Assembly (NCBI GenBank): GCA_937773465.1 | Contig: CALJVK010000020.1 | Location: 1-52,488, forward strand | Direction: 5' to 3' | DNA from: an uncultured Flavobacteriaceae bacterium | Lineage (GTDB): Bacteria > Bacteroidota > Bacteroidia > Flavobacteriales > Flavobacteriaceae | Length of the DNA stretch: 52,488 nucleotides | In this document: in pieces, positions 8,561-18,049 of the stretch | Position numbering within the stretch: position 1 is the stretch's first letter | How the letters are laid out: the number at the start of each line of letters is the position of its first letter | Notes under the pieces: generated by a model | Told to the model about the DNA's origin: nothing | The model's input: only the letters and a program-made list of their open reading frames with translations | The model's database searches: none | Program-made: the position numbers and the translations under genes

Positions 8561-9708
8561 TCTTCTAATCTTTTTAAAGCTTCATTAATTATACTTTCAT
8601 CAATACATAAAGAAAATCTTATATAACCCTGTCCTTCTGAACCAAAAATTGTTCCTGGAGCGACAAATATTTTCTTTTCATTTAATAAATTATCAATAAA
8701 TTTTTCAGAATCTTTTATTTCTTCGGGAAGTTTTGCCCAAACAAATAAACCTTTTGAACTTTTGTCATATTTACAATTTAAAACATCAGCTATTTTCCAT
8801 ATTAATTTTCTTCTAATAGTATATTTTATATTTAATTCGTCAAACCAGTTTTTATCTAAGTTTAAGGCAGCAATAGCTCCTTTTTGTACTCCGTAAAACA
8901 TCCCAGAATCCATATTGCTTTTTACTTTTAAAACTCTAGATATGTTTTCAGAAGAACCGAGCAACATTCCAACTCTCCAGCCTGACATATTAAAAGATTT
9001 ACTAAGTGAATTTAATTCCATAGCAACTTCTTTTGAATTATCAATTGAAAGTAAACTAGTATGATTATCATTTAAAATAAAACTGTACGGATTATCATTA
9101 ATAATTAAAATATTATGTTTTTTAGCAAAATTTATTAACTGCTCAAACTGTTGTTTACTAGCAGAGGCTCCAGTTGGCATATGAGGATAATTAACCCACA
9201 TTATTTTAACATTAGAAAGATTTAATTTTTCTAACTCTTCAATGTCTGGAAACCATTTGTTTTCAAGCGACAAGTTGTAAAATCTAGGTTTAGCTTCTAC
9301 TAGTTTTGTTACAGATAAATATGTTGGATATCCAGGATTAGGGATTAAAACTTCATCACCTGGATTTAAGAAAGCTAAAGAAATATGCATAATTCCTTCT
9401 TTTGAACCCATCAGCGGCAATATTTCATTGTCTGGATCTAACTCTACTTTGAAGTATTTATTATAAAAATCTGAAATAGATTTTCTTAACTCATAAATAC
9501 CTTGATAACTTTGATATTTATGCGCAACCTGATCAGACAAACTTGATTTAATTTCATCAATAACAATTTTTGAAGGATAAAGATCTGGACTTCCAATTCC
9601 CATATTTATAACAGGCTCTCCAGAAGCAATCATTTTAGAGACTTCTCTAAGTTTTTTAGAAAAATAATACTCTTCTACACTATCTAATCTATTAGCATGT
9701 TTAATCAT
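8557..9708 (-). CDS. Class I/II PLP aminotransferase (aromatic pathway)
   Basis: 383 aa fold-type I aminotransferase. The PLP lysine lies in SLSKSFNMSGWRVGMLLG, with IMWVNYPHMPTGA and NDNPY segments before it. It sits between pheA and tyrA with 4-base overlaps at both ends, so it most likely transaminates phenylpyruvate, 4-hydroxyphenylpyruvate or prephenate. That role comes from its position; related enzymes act on aspartate or LL-diaminopimelate, so the exact substrate is uncertain. Confidence 0.9.
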   Translation of the reverse strand: MIKHANRLDSVEEYYFSKKLREVSKMIASGEPVINMGIGSPDLYPSKIVIDEIKSSLSDQVAHKYQSYQGIYELRKSISDFYNKYFKVELDPDNEILPLMGSKEGIMHISLAFLNPGDEVLIPNPGYPTYLSVTKLVEAKPRFYNLSLENKWFPDIEELEKLNLSNVKIMWVNYPHMPTGASASKQQFEQLINFAKKHNILIINDNPYSFILNDNHTSLLSIDNSKEVAMELNSLSKSFNMSGWRVGMLLGSSENISRVLKVKSNMDSGMFYGVQKGAIAALNLDKNWFDELNIKYTIRRKLIWKIADVLNCKYDKSSKGLFVWAKLPEEIKDSEKFIDNLLNEKKIFVAPGTIFGSEGQGYIRFSLCIDESIINEALKRLEE

Positions 9709-10526
9709 TTCATCCGATTTTTATAAATCCCTAATAGTTTTAAAGATTCAGATTTGTGACCAATTAATTCAATTGCATTATTGAAATCATTCATATCATT
9801 AAAAGTAGTGTCAATAAAAAAAGAATATTTCCAAGGAAATTCAATTATTGGTAAAGATTGTATCTTAGTTAGATTCAAATTATAATCCCTTAAAATTGTT
9901 AAAACAGAAGCTAAACTACCAGTTTTATGACTTAATGAAAATTTAATAGATGCTTTATCAAAGTCTTCAGAACTGGACATTCTCTGTTTTGAAACAATAA
10001 CAAATCTTGTTTCATTTTTTTCTATAGTTTGAATATTCTTATGGATTATATTAAGTTTATAAAGTTTCGAAGCCTCAACACTAGCAATAGCACCAATATT
10101 TTTGATTTTATTTTCCGAAATTCGTTTTGCTTCTCCAGCAGTATCCCTTGCTTCAATTAAAGAGATTTTAGGAAAATCTTTAAAAAACTTTTTACATTGA
10201 AGAAGTGCCATTGGATGGGAAGAAACAGTTTCTATATCATTTAAGTCAACTCCAGGTAATGCCATTAACTGGTGATTAATATTAACAAAACATTCTCCAA
10301 CTATATTTAAATTTAAATTGTCAATCAAAGCATAGTTTGGGATTATAGAGCCAGCAATAGAATTTTCGATAGCCATAATACCAAAGTCTGAACTGCCGAT
10401 AAATACTGAATCCGCTAATTCATCAAAAGAAAGAAATTCATTTATCTCAACTGCATCGCCAAAATATTCTTTAGCTACTTGATCGTGATAAGAACCCTTA
10501 ATACCTTGTATTCCAATTTTTCTCAT
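9705..10526 (-). CDS. pheA: Prephenate dehydratase
   Basis: 273 aa, first structural gene of the operon. The dehydratase domain shows GIQGIKGSYHDQVA, ENSIAGSI and the TRFVIVS motif. A C-terminal ACT domain follows (HKTGSLASVLTILRDYNLNL, then the SLPI segment), the usual phenylalanine feedback site. It makes phenylpyruvate from prephenate. The ATG lies 8 bases downstream of the T-run of an intrinsic terminator, and a Phe/Tyr-rich leader peptide lies before that. Transcription into pheA therefore appears to be controlled by attenuation. Confidence 0.96.
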   Translation of the reverse strand: MRKIGIQGIKGSYHDQVAKEYFGDAVEINEFLSFDELADSVFIGSSDFGIMAIENSIAGSIIPNYALIDNLNLNIVGECFVNINHQLMALPGVDLNDIETVSSHPMALLQCKKFFKDFPKISLIEARDTAGEAKRISENKIKNIGAIASVEASKLYKLNIIHKNIQTIEKNETRFVIVSKQRMSSSEDFDKASIKFSLSHKTGSLASVLTILRDYNLNLTKIQSLPIIEFPWKYSFFIDTTFNDMNDFNNAIELIGHKSESLKLLGIYKNRMK

Positions 10527-10534
10527 TATTGTTT

Positions 10535-10563
10535 AAAAAAAAAGTCCCGATTAAATCAGGACT
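10535..10563 (-). terminator. Attenuator terminator before pheA
   Basis: Read on the minus strand, AGTCCTGATT (10563-10554) pairs with AATCGGGACT (10552-10543), ten pairs with one A-C mismatch, followed by a run of nine T (10543-10535). The hairpin lies wholly between the leader-peptide stop and the pheA ATG. Its 5' arm contains GTCCT, complementary to AGGAC inside leader codons 20-22 (10606-10602), which offers a competing antiterminator. Confidence 0.88.
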
Positions 10564-10587
10564 CTATAAAATATATTTTTAAAATTA

Positions 10588-10665
10588 TTAAATATACAAA
10601 GGTCCTATTCTTGCTTCATAGTAGAAGAAAAAATAAAATTTTTGATAAAAATAATTGCGTTTCAT
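10588..10665 (-). CDS. Phe/Tyr-rich leader peptide of the aromatic operon
   Basis: A 25-codon ORF (ATG at 10665, TAA at 10590-10588), too short for routine gene calling. Codons 5-16 read YFYQKFYFFFYY; the whole peptide has five Phe and six Tyr. It ends 25 bases before the terminator hairpin that precedes pheA. A good Bacteroidota promoter lies just upstream. The composition matches what is expected of a ribosome-stalling sensor for charged tRNA-Phe and tRNA-Tyr, as in the pheA leader of enteric bacteria, and the operon downstream makes exactly these two amino acids. The peptide itself probably has no other role. Confidence 0.88.
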   Translation of the reverse strand: MKRNYFYQKFYFFFYYEARIGPLYI

Positions 10666-10679
10666 AAATTATTAAAAAG

Positions 10680-10712
10680 TAAATGTAATATTAGTTATTG
10701 AAAAAACAAAAA
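10680..10712 (-). promoter_or_regulatory. Promoter of the pheA operon leader
   Basis: Minus strand: -33-like TTTTTG (10712-10707), 19-base spacer, -7-like TACATTTA (10687-10680), close to the Bacteroidota consensus TTTG / TAnnTTTG (last base A instead of G). A start about 6-7 bases downstream would leave a very short 5' UTR before the leader-peptide ATG at 10665. Confidence 0.6.
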
Positions 10713-10742
10713 TCAATTTAAAAAACTAATGAATTTTATTGT

Positions 10743-11727
10743 TTAGTTCCTTAATAAGGAAACGTGTTTTTTAATAAATATTTCAGATAATAATATTTTC
10801 AATTGATCAAATTCAATTAAAAAAGCATCATGACCGTGAACAGATTTTATAGTTTTAAAAAATATATTCTCTTTAGTTCTGCAAGCCTTATAAAACGTTT
10901 CTCGATTTTGATAATCAGTAAAGAAAAGATCAGAATCTACAGAAACTATAAAAATATTTCCTCCGATTTTAGAAATAATATCTTCAAATTTAACTTTTCC
11001 TCCTCTTGTTATATCAATTGTAGATAAAAGATGATTCATTAATTTATAAGACTTAAGCTGAAATCTTTGCTGGAGTTTTTTCCGTGATGAAGGAGCCAGC
11101 TTTCAACATTAAAAACGTCTGAGTCTTTAGATCTTCGAATTTTTTTTGAAATGATAAAGGCGATCTATAACATAACATTGCGTGCATTCTAGCATCGTGA
11201 ACAGGTTGAGATGAATTGTTTAAAATTTGTTTTTGAAGCCTGGTGTTAGCTAATAAGCCAATCACTTGATTTCCAGTCGATGCTATAGGAATATAATTTT
11301 CAGCTAGATTCAGGAGATAAGGCTGCCATCTCCCAAACTAAGCCACCTCCAATAGAACCCCCAATTATAGCAAATAAGTTTTTTTATTTCAATTTTTTAA
11401 GACCAATTAAAAAAATTTTAGCAATATCACTTAAAATCAAATCTTCATAATTTTCTAATAAAAAATCCATCATATCCATTTCCAGGAAAATTAAATGCTA
11501 AAACAGTATAATCTAGCGGTATCAATTAATTTATTTTCACCTATTAGCGGATTCCACCACCCGTTCTCTCCTATAACAGTTGAATTTCCTGTCAAAGCAT
11601 GATTTACTAGAACTACTGGAGAATCTCCTATTGGTAACCCAAAAACTTCATATGTAAGTTCAATATCAAAACTAACTTTATTTAAAGAAATGAAATTTTT
11701 AATATCAAGCTTATTCAAATTTTTCAT
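10743..11727 (-). pseudogene. metX: Homoserine O-acetyltransferase, broken by several frameshifts
   Basis: The pieces in order are an N-terminal piece (11727-11491: VVLVNHALTGNST, GENGWWNPLIG), a middle region with AFNFPGNGYDG and IIGGSIGGG (the alpha/beta-hydrolase nucleophile elbow), a 70-aa piece (11265-11053: ARMHAMLCYRSPLSFQKKFE) and the C-terminal piece (11039-10743, with VSVDSDLFFTDYQ and the catalytic His in SVHGHDAFL). Together they cover a full-length MetX of about 330 aa. At least six single-base indels separate them, both gains and losses, for example extra bases beside CTAG at 11513-11516 and 11304-11307. MetX acetylates homoserine for methionine synthesis. It follows metY by 9 bases. 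Confidence 0.88.
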
Positions 11728-11736
11728 AATAATTAT

Positions 11737-13030
11737 TTATATCAAAACTTTTGAATCAATTTTAGAAAATGCAATTTCAAGATCATTTTTTAGGTCTTTA
11801 ATATCTTCTAGTCCAACTGAGAGTCTAATCAAATCACTTGTTACGCCAGTGGAAGCTTGATCATCCACACTTAGTTGTTGGTGGGTTGTACTTGCAGGGT
11901 GAATTATCAAGGATTTTGTATCCCCAATATTTGCTAAAAGAGAAAAAATATTAGTATTGTCAGCTATGGTTTTTGCAGAATCGAAACCACCCTTAACACC
12001 AAAAGTAACTAATCCACTTTGACCTTTAGGAAGGTATTTTTTAGCAAGCATATTATAATTACTCGAATCTAAACCAGGATAATTAACCCATTCTACTTCC
12101 TTTCTTTTTTCTAACCATTTTGCTAATTCAAGAGCATTTTCACTATGTTTTTTCATTCTAATATCTAGATGTTTCCAAACCTTGAATAATTTGAAAAGCA
12201 TTAAAAGGACTTAAAGCACCCCCTAAATCTCTTAAACCCTCTATCCTTACCTTAGCAATAAAAGCTGCAGCACCTAAAGCATCATGATACACTAATCCAT
12301 GATATCCAGGTGAAGGTTCTGTAAACTCAGGAAATTTTCCACTAGACCAATCAAAGGTTCCAGCGTCAATTATAGCTCCTCCTAACGATGTACCATTTCC
12401 GTTAATATATTTCGTTAAAGAGTGAATTACTATGTTTGCACCATGTTCTATTGGATTTAATAAAGCAGGAGATGCAACAGTATTGTCTACAATAAATGGG
12501 ACTTTTGATGCTTTAGCATGTACAGATATTTCTTTTAAATCAAGTACATCTAGTTTAGGATTTCCTAAAGATTCAGCAAAAAAAACTCTAGTATTTTCTT
12601 TTACAGCATCTGCAAAATTTTGAGGATCTGATGAATCTACAAACGTAGTATTGATTCCTAATCTTGGAAGAGTTACATTTAATAAATTAAATGTTCCTCC
12701 ATATAAACTACTTGAAGCTACTATGTGGTCTCCTGCTTTAAGCATAACCAATAGAGCTGTCGATATAGCAGCAGTTCCTGATGCAGTAACTACAGAGGCT
12801 ATACCGCCTTCAAGTGCAGCTAGCCTTTGTTCCAAAACATCATTAGTTGGGTTATTTAACCTTGTGTAAATATAACCAGGTTCAGCAAGTGCAAATAAAT
12901 TAGCAGCATGTTCAGAATCATTAAAAACATAAGATGTAGATTGATAAATAGGGACAGCTCTGGTTCCTTGGCTTAATGAAGTATCATGTCCCGCATGTAA
13001 AGCTTTGGTTGATAGTTTTTGATCACTCAT
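11737..13030 (-). pseudogene. metY: O-acetylhomoserine sulfhydrylase, one frameshift
   Basis: Two overlapping pieces: an N-terminal 290-aa frame (13030-12158) with TKALHAGHDTSLSQGTRAVP and the PLP lysine in IHSLTKYINGNG, and a C-terminal piece (to 11737) with MKKHSENALELAKWLEKR and IIHPASTTHQQLS. Removing one base near 12165-12169 restores a continuous GLETLDIRMKKHSENAL-type reading (observed ACATCTAGAT, expected ACACTAGAT), giving about 430 aa, the normal length. The enzyme makes homocysteine from O-acetylhomoserine and sulfide. A SAM-II-like riboswitch lies 70 bases upstream and metX follows. I cannot tell whether the lesion is real or a consensus error. Confidence 0.9.
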
Positions 13031-13071
13031 ATTTATAATATTTAATTATAATTAAATTTAATATTAAAAGT

Positions 13072-13150
13072 GATTTGACGTTAAAGGGATAAAGCTTCTG
13101 CTTTAGCACTTTTTTAAAGAGGTTGCAATCAGTCAAATCGATCCTCTAAT
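13072..13150 (-). promoter_or_regulatory. SAM-II-like riboswitch upstream of metY
   Basis: Minus strand: P1 arms AGAGG (13147-13143) and CCTCT (13122-13118) enclose GATCGATTTGACTGATTGCAA, read here in parts: CGATTTGACTG then ATTGCAA. AAAAAAGTGCTAAAG follows (13115-13101). This matches the SAM-II (SAM-alpha) core as I remember it (GAUUU-AC-G-AUUGCAA and GCUAAA with a pseudoknot). The position in front of metYX supports S-adenosylmethionine sensing. A further segment GTCAAATC (minus, 13079-13072) is perfectly complementary to GATTTGAC in the core and may be part of the expression platform. Confidence 0.8.
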
Positions 13151-13201
13151 AGTAAATTGAAATGCTAAGCTAAAGTTTTTTTTTAATAATCAAAATAATT
13201 A

Positions 13202-14217
13202 CTATCTGAAATTTGCAGAAATCCCAGCAGACAAGGTATTATACTCTTGAAATGTAAAGTCTATAAAAGCACTGAAAATCAAAAATTTAAATTTAGCCCC
13301 TAGTGTAGTTTGAAAATCAGAAGCTTTAAAGTTCATATCAATTGGATCCTTTAAAGTTCTTTGAATAGGTATATTGGATTGAGTTTGATATTCTAAATCA
13401 TATTCTCCTAACATTTTAAATGAAGAAGATACCTCCAGTTAATCCAATGACCAGCATAAAAATTTACAACCAAGACATCTAATGAGGCTAGTAATAATAA
13501 ATTATAATTATTCAAACTAAACTGAGCTACCTGTCCAGAACCCTCTAAAGAACTAAAAGATTGAATATCATAATCTATTTTCATTTTAGAGATAAGAAGC
13601 AAAAGCTGAAACATTAAGTGGAAATTTATCAATCGGACCAAAGTACTGTAACAAATTGTGTTTAACACCAATTCCTTTCAAAGACATGTCTATACCTCTT
13701 CTGTGATACTCTGGACTATATCTTATAATAATTTCTGTATCAAAAGGAATTCCTATACCTAACTGTAAAACTGGAGCAGGAATTGCCCCTAATGGCAAGT
13801 CTACTCTTTATTCCTTTAGGAGCATTTAATTGTGTTGTCATTTCTGGATATTAACCATCCGAGGGAATGGTAATTAATAAATTTTCTTGTCTACTATCAC
13901 CAGCTATGGTTGGTAAGTTAATAGCATCTGTAGTAATATAATCTAAATCAGTCACAGAAAAAATCTGTTCTGAACTGGGAACAAAAGATGTATTAATTCT
14001 GAGACTTAAATCAATCCCTAATTTTTTGTGAACCTTAGCAGTATTATACCATCCAGTATTAGAGCTATAAATAGCTCCTTTCATTAATGGGTTCATGTAC
14101 CTTTTGAAAATTTTTTTGGAGTCACTTTCAACAGCCAATAAAATAGATTCAAAACCAGATTGTGACCAGCAAATAAAAGGAAAGATTAAAATAATAATAA
14201 GAGGATCTGAGCTTCAC
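13202..14217 (-). pseudogene. DUF6588 family protein, frameshifted
   Basis: The probable start is a GTG at 14217, followed by a signal peptide that needs one indel correction (LIIILIFPFICWSQSGFES). Recognisable pieces follow: ILLAVESDSKKIFKRYMNPL, GWYNTAKVHKKLGIDLSLRI, LPTIAGDSRQENL, then VLQLGIGIPFDTEIIIRYSP and GIGVKHNLLQYFGPI, ending SAGISANFR. These are hallmarks of DUF6588, exported proteins of roughly 340 aa in Flavobacteriia that are probably outer-membrane barrels of unknown role. The pieces lie in at least four frames. The gene sits between the beta-barrel gene and the metY riboswitch. Confidence 0.75.
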
Positions 14218-14277
14218 TTCTTAAATTTTAAGTAAAGTTAATACGTTTAGATTAAGAAAAAATTAAATAAATATTTT

Positions 14278-17054
14278 TTATCTCCCTTTCCCTTTCCCTG
14301 TACCACCAGAGACATTCAGGCCTGCCAGATCATATTTTATTCTAAAAACAGTATATCATAGGTTGAATAATATACGATCTTGTTTGACTGTAAAGTTGAT
14401 TAAAACTGTCTCTATTAATGGAGGTGTCATTAAACAAGTTGGTAACACCTAATACCAAACTCCCACTTAGATCCATCTTTATTGTAAGATAGATCTGCTT
14501 CTAGAAACTTATATTCATTTAAAGTCACTTCCTGATTTCTGTAATAATTATAGGAGTAATCAGCTGTTAAACACAAAACCATTTCCAAAATAAGCATCTA
14601 ACTTTACAAAGGGAGAATCTGTGTAAAAATAATTTTTATTATTACCAATTCATACTTTCTTTTATTATAACTGTAACCAATTTCTAAATTTGGTTTATCT
14701 CTAAAGTTAGTAGCTAACGTTGCTCTATAACATTGTGTGAAATTTATAGATTTCAACGGACTTCCATTAACAACATTATTAAAATCGCTGTAGTTAAAGT
14801 TCATGTTAAATCCTGCCTTGAAATTTTTAAATCTTTTATCTATTCTTCCAGATGCACAGTAAGATTCTCTAGGTAAGTTCGAGTTTACCGCAGATCTTAC
14901 ACTGCTAATTCCACTAATAAGTGTATTGTTTTGAATTGAGTTACTTCTTTTAGAATAGCCAAGTCTAGCAAAAACATTAGTGAAATTAAAAATATTTATG
15001 CTTTGATAATTTAAACTGAAATTGTAAAATTTGCCAGCCTCTAAGGTTTGGATTGCCCTGAAAAAAAGAATTATAATTGTTAAAAACATAACCTTCGGCC
15101 AGATTATTAACATCAGTAAACTGATTAGTTGCATCTATAAGTAAACCTCAGTGACTTCAGCATCTTTAAATTTCATAAACACTCTCATGTCTGGTCTGAT
15201 GTCAGAGAATGAGTTAGAAACAGCTCTTCCTAATTGAATGTTATTCAGTTTTGTAGGAATGTATAGTAAAACCTGGCTCCATGGTGAAAATCCCAGTGAT
15301 AAATCTATAGTCTAAAGGATAAGATATGCGTCACTAAAATTGAAATCTACATCGTTATTTAACAATATTCATCGTCGAACGAAACCTCAGATTTATTATC
15401 TAAAATTTGGAAGATATTAGAATTAAAATTTTGCTTAACATCCGTAACACCAAAAGTGAAGTTTAGATTTGATTTAGGAGTTAAAATATAATAGTAATCT
15501 AATTTACCTTCTAATTTATCCGTTTCAACCATTCTATATTGGTTAATATTAAAATTAGATTGATTGGAGTCTAGAGGGATAATATCTCTAAAAGGTTGAA
15601 CATCTCTAATAGCTCTGGTAGAAAGGATCTTCAGTCTTGAGACAAATGTTGGGCTTCAAAAGAAAAAATATGATCTTCGTTTAAAGTATAATATGCCTTT
15701 ATTTCCTGATTTATAGAACTAGGTTTATCAGACTTTTTAAAATACATTTATTTCATCTGTTTCTAATTGGCTGTACTGCTGCTCCATTTGAAGAATCTAG
15801 GTAAGTTCCAGAAACAAGATCTGTACTTTCAACGTTTTCAGCAGATTTAATCAACAAATTATACTCAGTTTGTAACCTATCGTTCGGGTTAAATTCAGTC
15901 GTAAATTTGTAGAGTTGTTGTTCATTATCTTGAACAACAAAATCTTCTGTATCTTGCATGAATTCCAGTACTAGTATAATTTCTAGATATTTTCTTCCTC
16001 AATAATATTTTGTGTTTTAGCCATAATAGCAAATCCACTAATTTGCCATATATCATTCATTAGGAGAATGACTAAAATTATAAGCACCTAATTCTGCATC
16101 AATAGATTTTGCTCTGATTATTTTGTAAGACTTCCAAGTCCAGCCCCATCAGAGGAAATATTTATTGAAGTTCCAGTTTCGGGCATTTAAATTATCCAAA
16201 TCCACCTCCAAATCTATAAAAATCTCTTCTGGAAAGAACTGGCTCTCCAATATTATTGCTATTTCCTAAAACACTCATGCTAAAATCTTTAGCATAATAG
16301 AAATACTTTAGGAGCAGCTAGCACACTGTCATCGTTTCCTAGATCCTCCTATAATCTCACCAAACCAAAATTTATCTTTTCCACTTTTTAACTTAATATT
16401 TATAGCAATATTATCTTCATTATTAGTTACATTTCTAAGTTGACCAGCTTCAGTAAAATTTCTTAAAACCTCAATTTTACCAACTGCATTGGCTGGTAAA
16501 TTTTGAGTAGCTAGTTTTGAATCACCATCAAAAAAATCTTTTCCTTCTACAGTTATTTTAGTTATTTCTTTACCCTCAACTTCAACTCTTCCATCTGCAT
16601 TAATTTCAACTCCAGGAAGGTTCTTTAATACGTCAGCTAATTTTTTCTCAGTTCCAGTATTAAATGAATCTGCATTATAAACTATTGTATCACCTTTAAT
16701 TGTGACAGGCATTTCATAAACAATCTCAACCTCATTAAGAGCTTCAGCTTGTTCTTCAAGAATTATATTTTTTTCAAAACCCTCAGATAAATTCAAATCA
16801 AAAACAACTTCCTTGAAACCGATAAACGAAACCTTAATTTCATATTCTACTCCCTTTTTTAGAGAAACTCTAAAGTATCCTGTATCATTAGATATTCCAA
16901 AGCCATCTAAAATTTTTGATTCTTTTTCAATAGCTATTACATTAGCTCCCATTATATTGTTTCCGAAAGCATCAGAAATATTACCTTCAAATCTTACCTG
17001 AGAATAGGTAAGTACAAATGAAAGTAACAATATAATTGATAATAATTTTTTCAT
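14278..17054 (-). pseudogene. Outer-membrane beta-barrel (TonB-receptor-like) protein, multiply frameshifted
   Basis: The first 241 residues are intact: signal peptide MKKLLSIILLLSFVLTYSQ, carboxypeptidase-like regulatory domain, then a plug-like part (LADVLKNLPGVEINADGRVE, VEGKDFFDGDSKLATQNLPA). From about 16342 onward the frame breaks repeatedly. With single-base corrections the text continues as barrel sequence and ends at TAA 14280-14278 after DLAGLNVSGGTGKGKGR, about 925 aa, the usual size of the outer-membrane partner of GLPGLI proteins. Most lesions are one-base insertions, such as those beside CTAG at 16339 and 15983. It follows the GLPGLI gene by 21 bases. Confidence 0.85.
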
Positions 17055-17075
17055 AAAATTTTGGTAAAATCTTTA

Positions 17076-17924
17076 TTAATTTCTAATAATTGCTCTGCTA
17101 TTTCTTCCTCCGCCTCCTCCACGTTGATATCTCTCCCTCATTTCCTTCGCTTTATCTTGTTGAATTGTTACAAACTCAGAATTTGAAACAACTTTTCCTT
17201 TATTAGGTTCTTTAAGTTTTATTTTTTCTTCTGGATTTAAAACAACTTTCGTACATATCATTACTCTGTTATCGTCACCAATTTCTAATATTAAACCAGG
17301 TAAACCACCATACATCGCTGGTCCAGTTGAAACAGGAATTTCAGGTGTGAACCATGCTGTCATAGTCACTAATTTGGTTTTAGGTAAAACAGGATTATTT
17401 TCTTCATTCTCATTTGAGTTTTGACCTCTATTTCTACTAAAACTCATCACTCTTTCTTCGACTTCCTTTGTGTATGTGGCTTTGTAAGCATTATATTTTC
17501 CTATTTTTTTGGTTTCACCCGTCATAACCCATTTTGTAGGAGCTATGCTATCTTTAATTAAAAATACTTTTCCAAATAACTCTCTTTTATTTGTATACGT
17601 CTTTTCTTGAATATTTTTAAAAATATCACCCTGATCAGGCCCTGTAACAAACTGCATCCAATTAAAACCTCCTCCACCAGATCCTCCAGCATCTAAAGTT
17701 ACTTCTTCCTTAAAATATGAAGATTTACTATCAAAATCTAAAATATAATTTTTTTCTAGAGCAGTTTTCATTCTCGCTTTCATATATTTTTGTCTTTCGG
17801 GAGACATATTTTTCATCCAGTCCATGTTAACCGTACTTTTTGACATATAATAAGCCTTACCTAAAAACTCTTGGGAATAACCCTCAAAACTTAAGAACAA
17901 TAGTAGAAGAACTAATTTTTTCAT
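17076..17924 (-). CDS. GLPGLI family secreted protein
   Basis: 282 aa with a signal peptide (MKKLVLLLLFLSFEGYSQ) and the family signature GGLPGLILEI near residue 208. Two low-complexity Gly-rich stretches are visible (GGSGGGG near 77, RGGGGGR near the end). GLPGLI proteins are exported proteins of Bacteroidota of unknown function, usually found in pairs with an outer-membrane carboxypeptidase-like/beta-barrel protein, as here. The frame is intact, in contrast to the partner gene. A -7 element lies upstream at 18001-18008. Confidence 0.92.
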   Translation of the reverse strand: MKKLVLLLLFLSFEGYSQEFLGKAYYMSKSTVNMDWMKNMSPERQKYMKARMKTALEKNYILDFDSKSSYFKEEVTLDAGGSGGGGFNWMQFVTGPDQGDIFKNIQEKTYTNKRELFGKVFLIKDSIAPTKWVMTGETKKIGKYNAYKATYTKEVEERVMSFSRNRGQNSNENEENNPVLPKTKLVTMTAWFTPEIPVSTGPAMYGGLPGLILEIGDDNRVMICTKVVLNPEEKIKLKEPNKGKVVSNSEFVTIQQDKAKEMRERYQRGGGGGRNSRAIIRN

Positions 17925-18000
17925 AATTTTTTATTTTAAATCTTAACAACATTAAATAGACAACAATTAAGCCATAAAGTTTAATTGGATTAATATATAT

Positions 18001-18008
18001 CAAATATA
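18001..18008 (-). promoter_or_regulatory. -7 promoter element for the GLPGLI operon
   Basis: The minus strand reads TATATTTG, an exact TAnnTTTG match, 77 bases before the GLPGLI start. No clear TTTG -33 box at the usual spacing. Confidence 0.4.
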
Positions 18009-18049
18009 TATTATAAATTAGAGGTCTTTGTTTAATATAAATTTTAATT

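Noticed and set aside
10479..10667. Plus-strand ORF of 62 codons over the pheA leader region
   Set aside because: It is antisense to pheA, the terminator and the leader peptide; its composition reflects those elements and nothing suggests a real protein.
13202..17054. One very long broken TonB receptor gene
   Set aside because: A clear C-terminus and stop at 14278, and a new signal peptide with DUF6588 text after it, show two genes rather than one.
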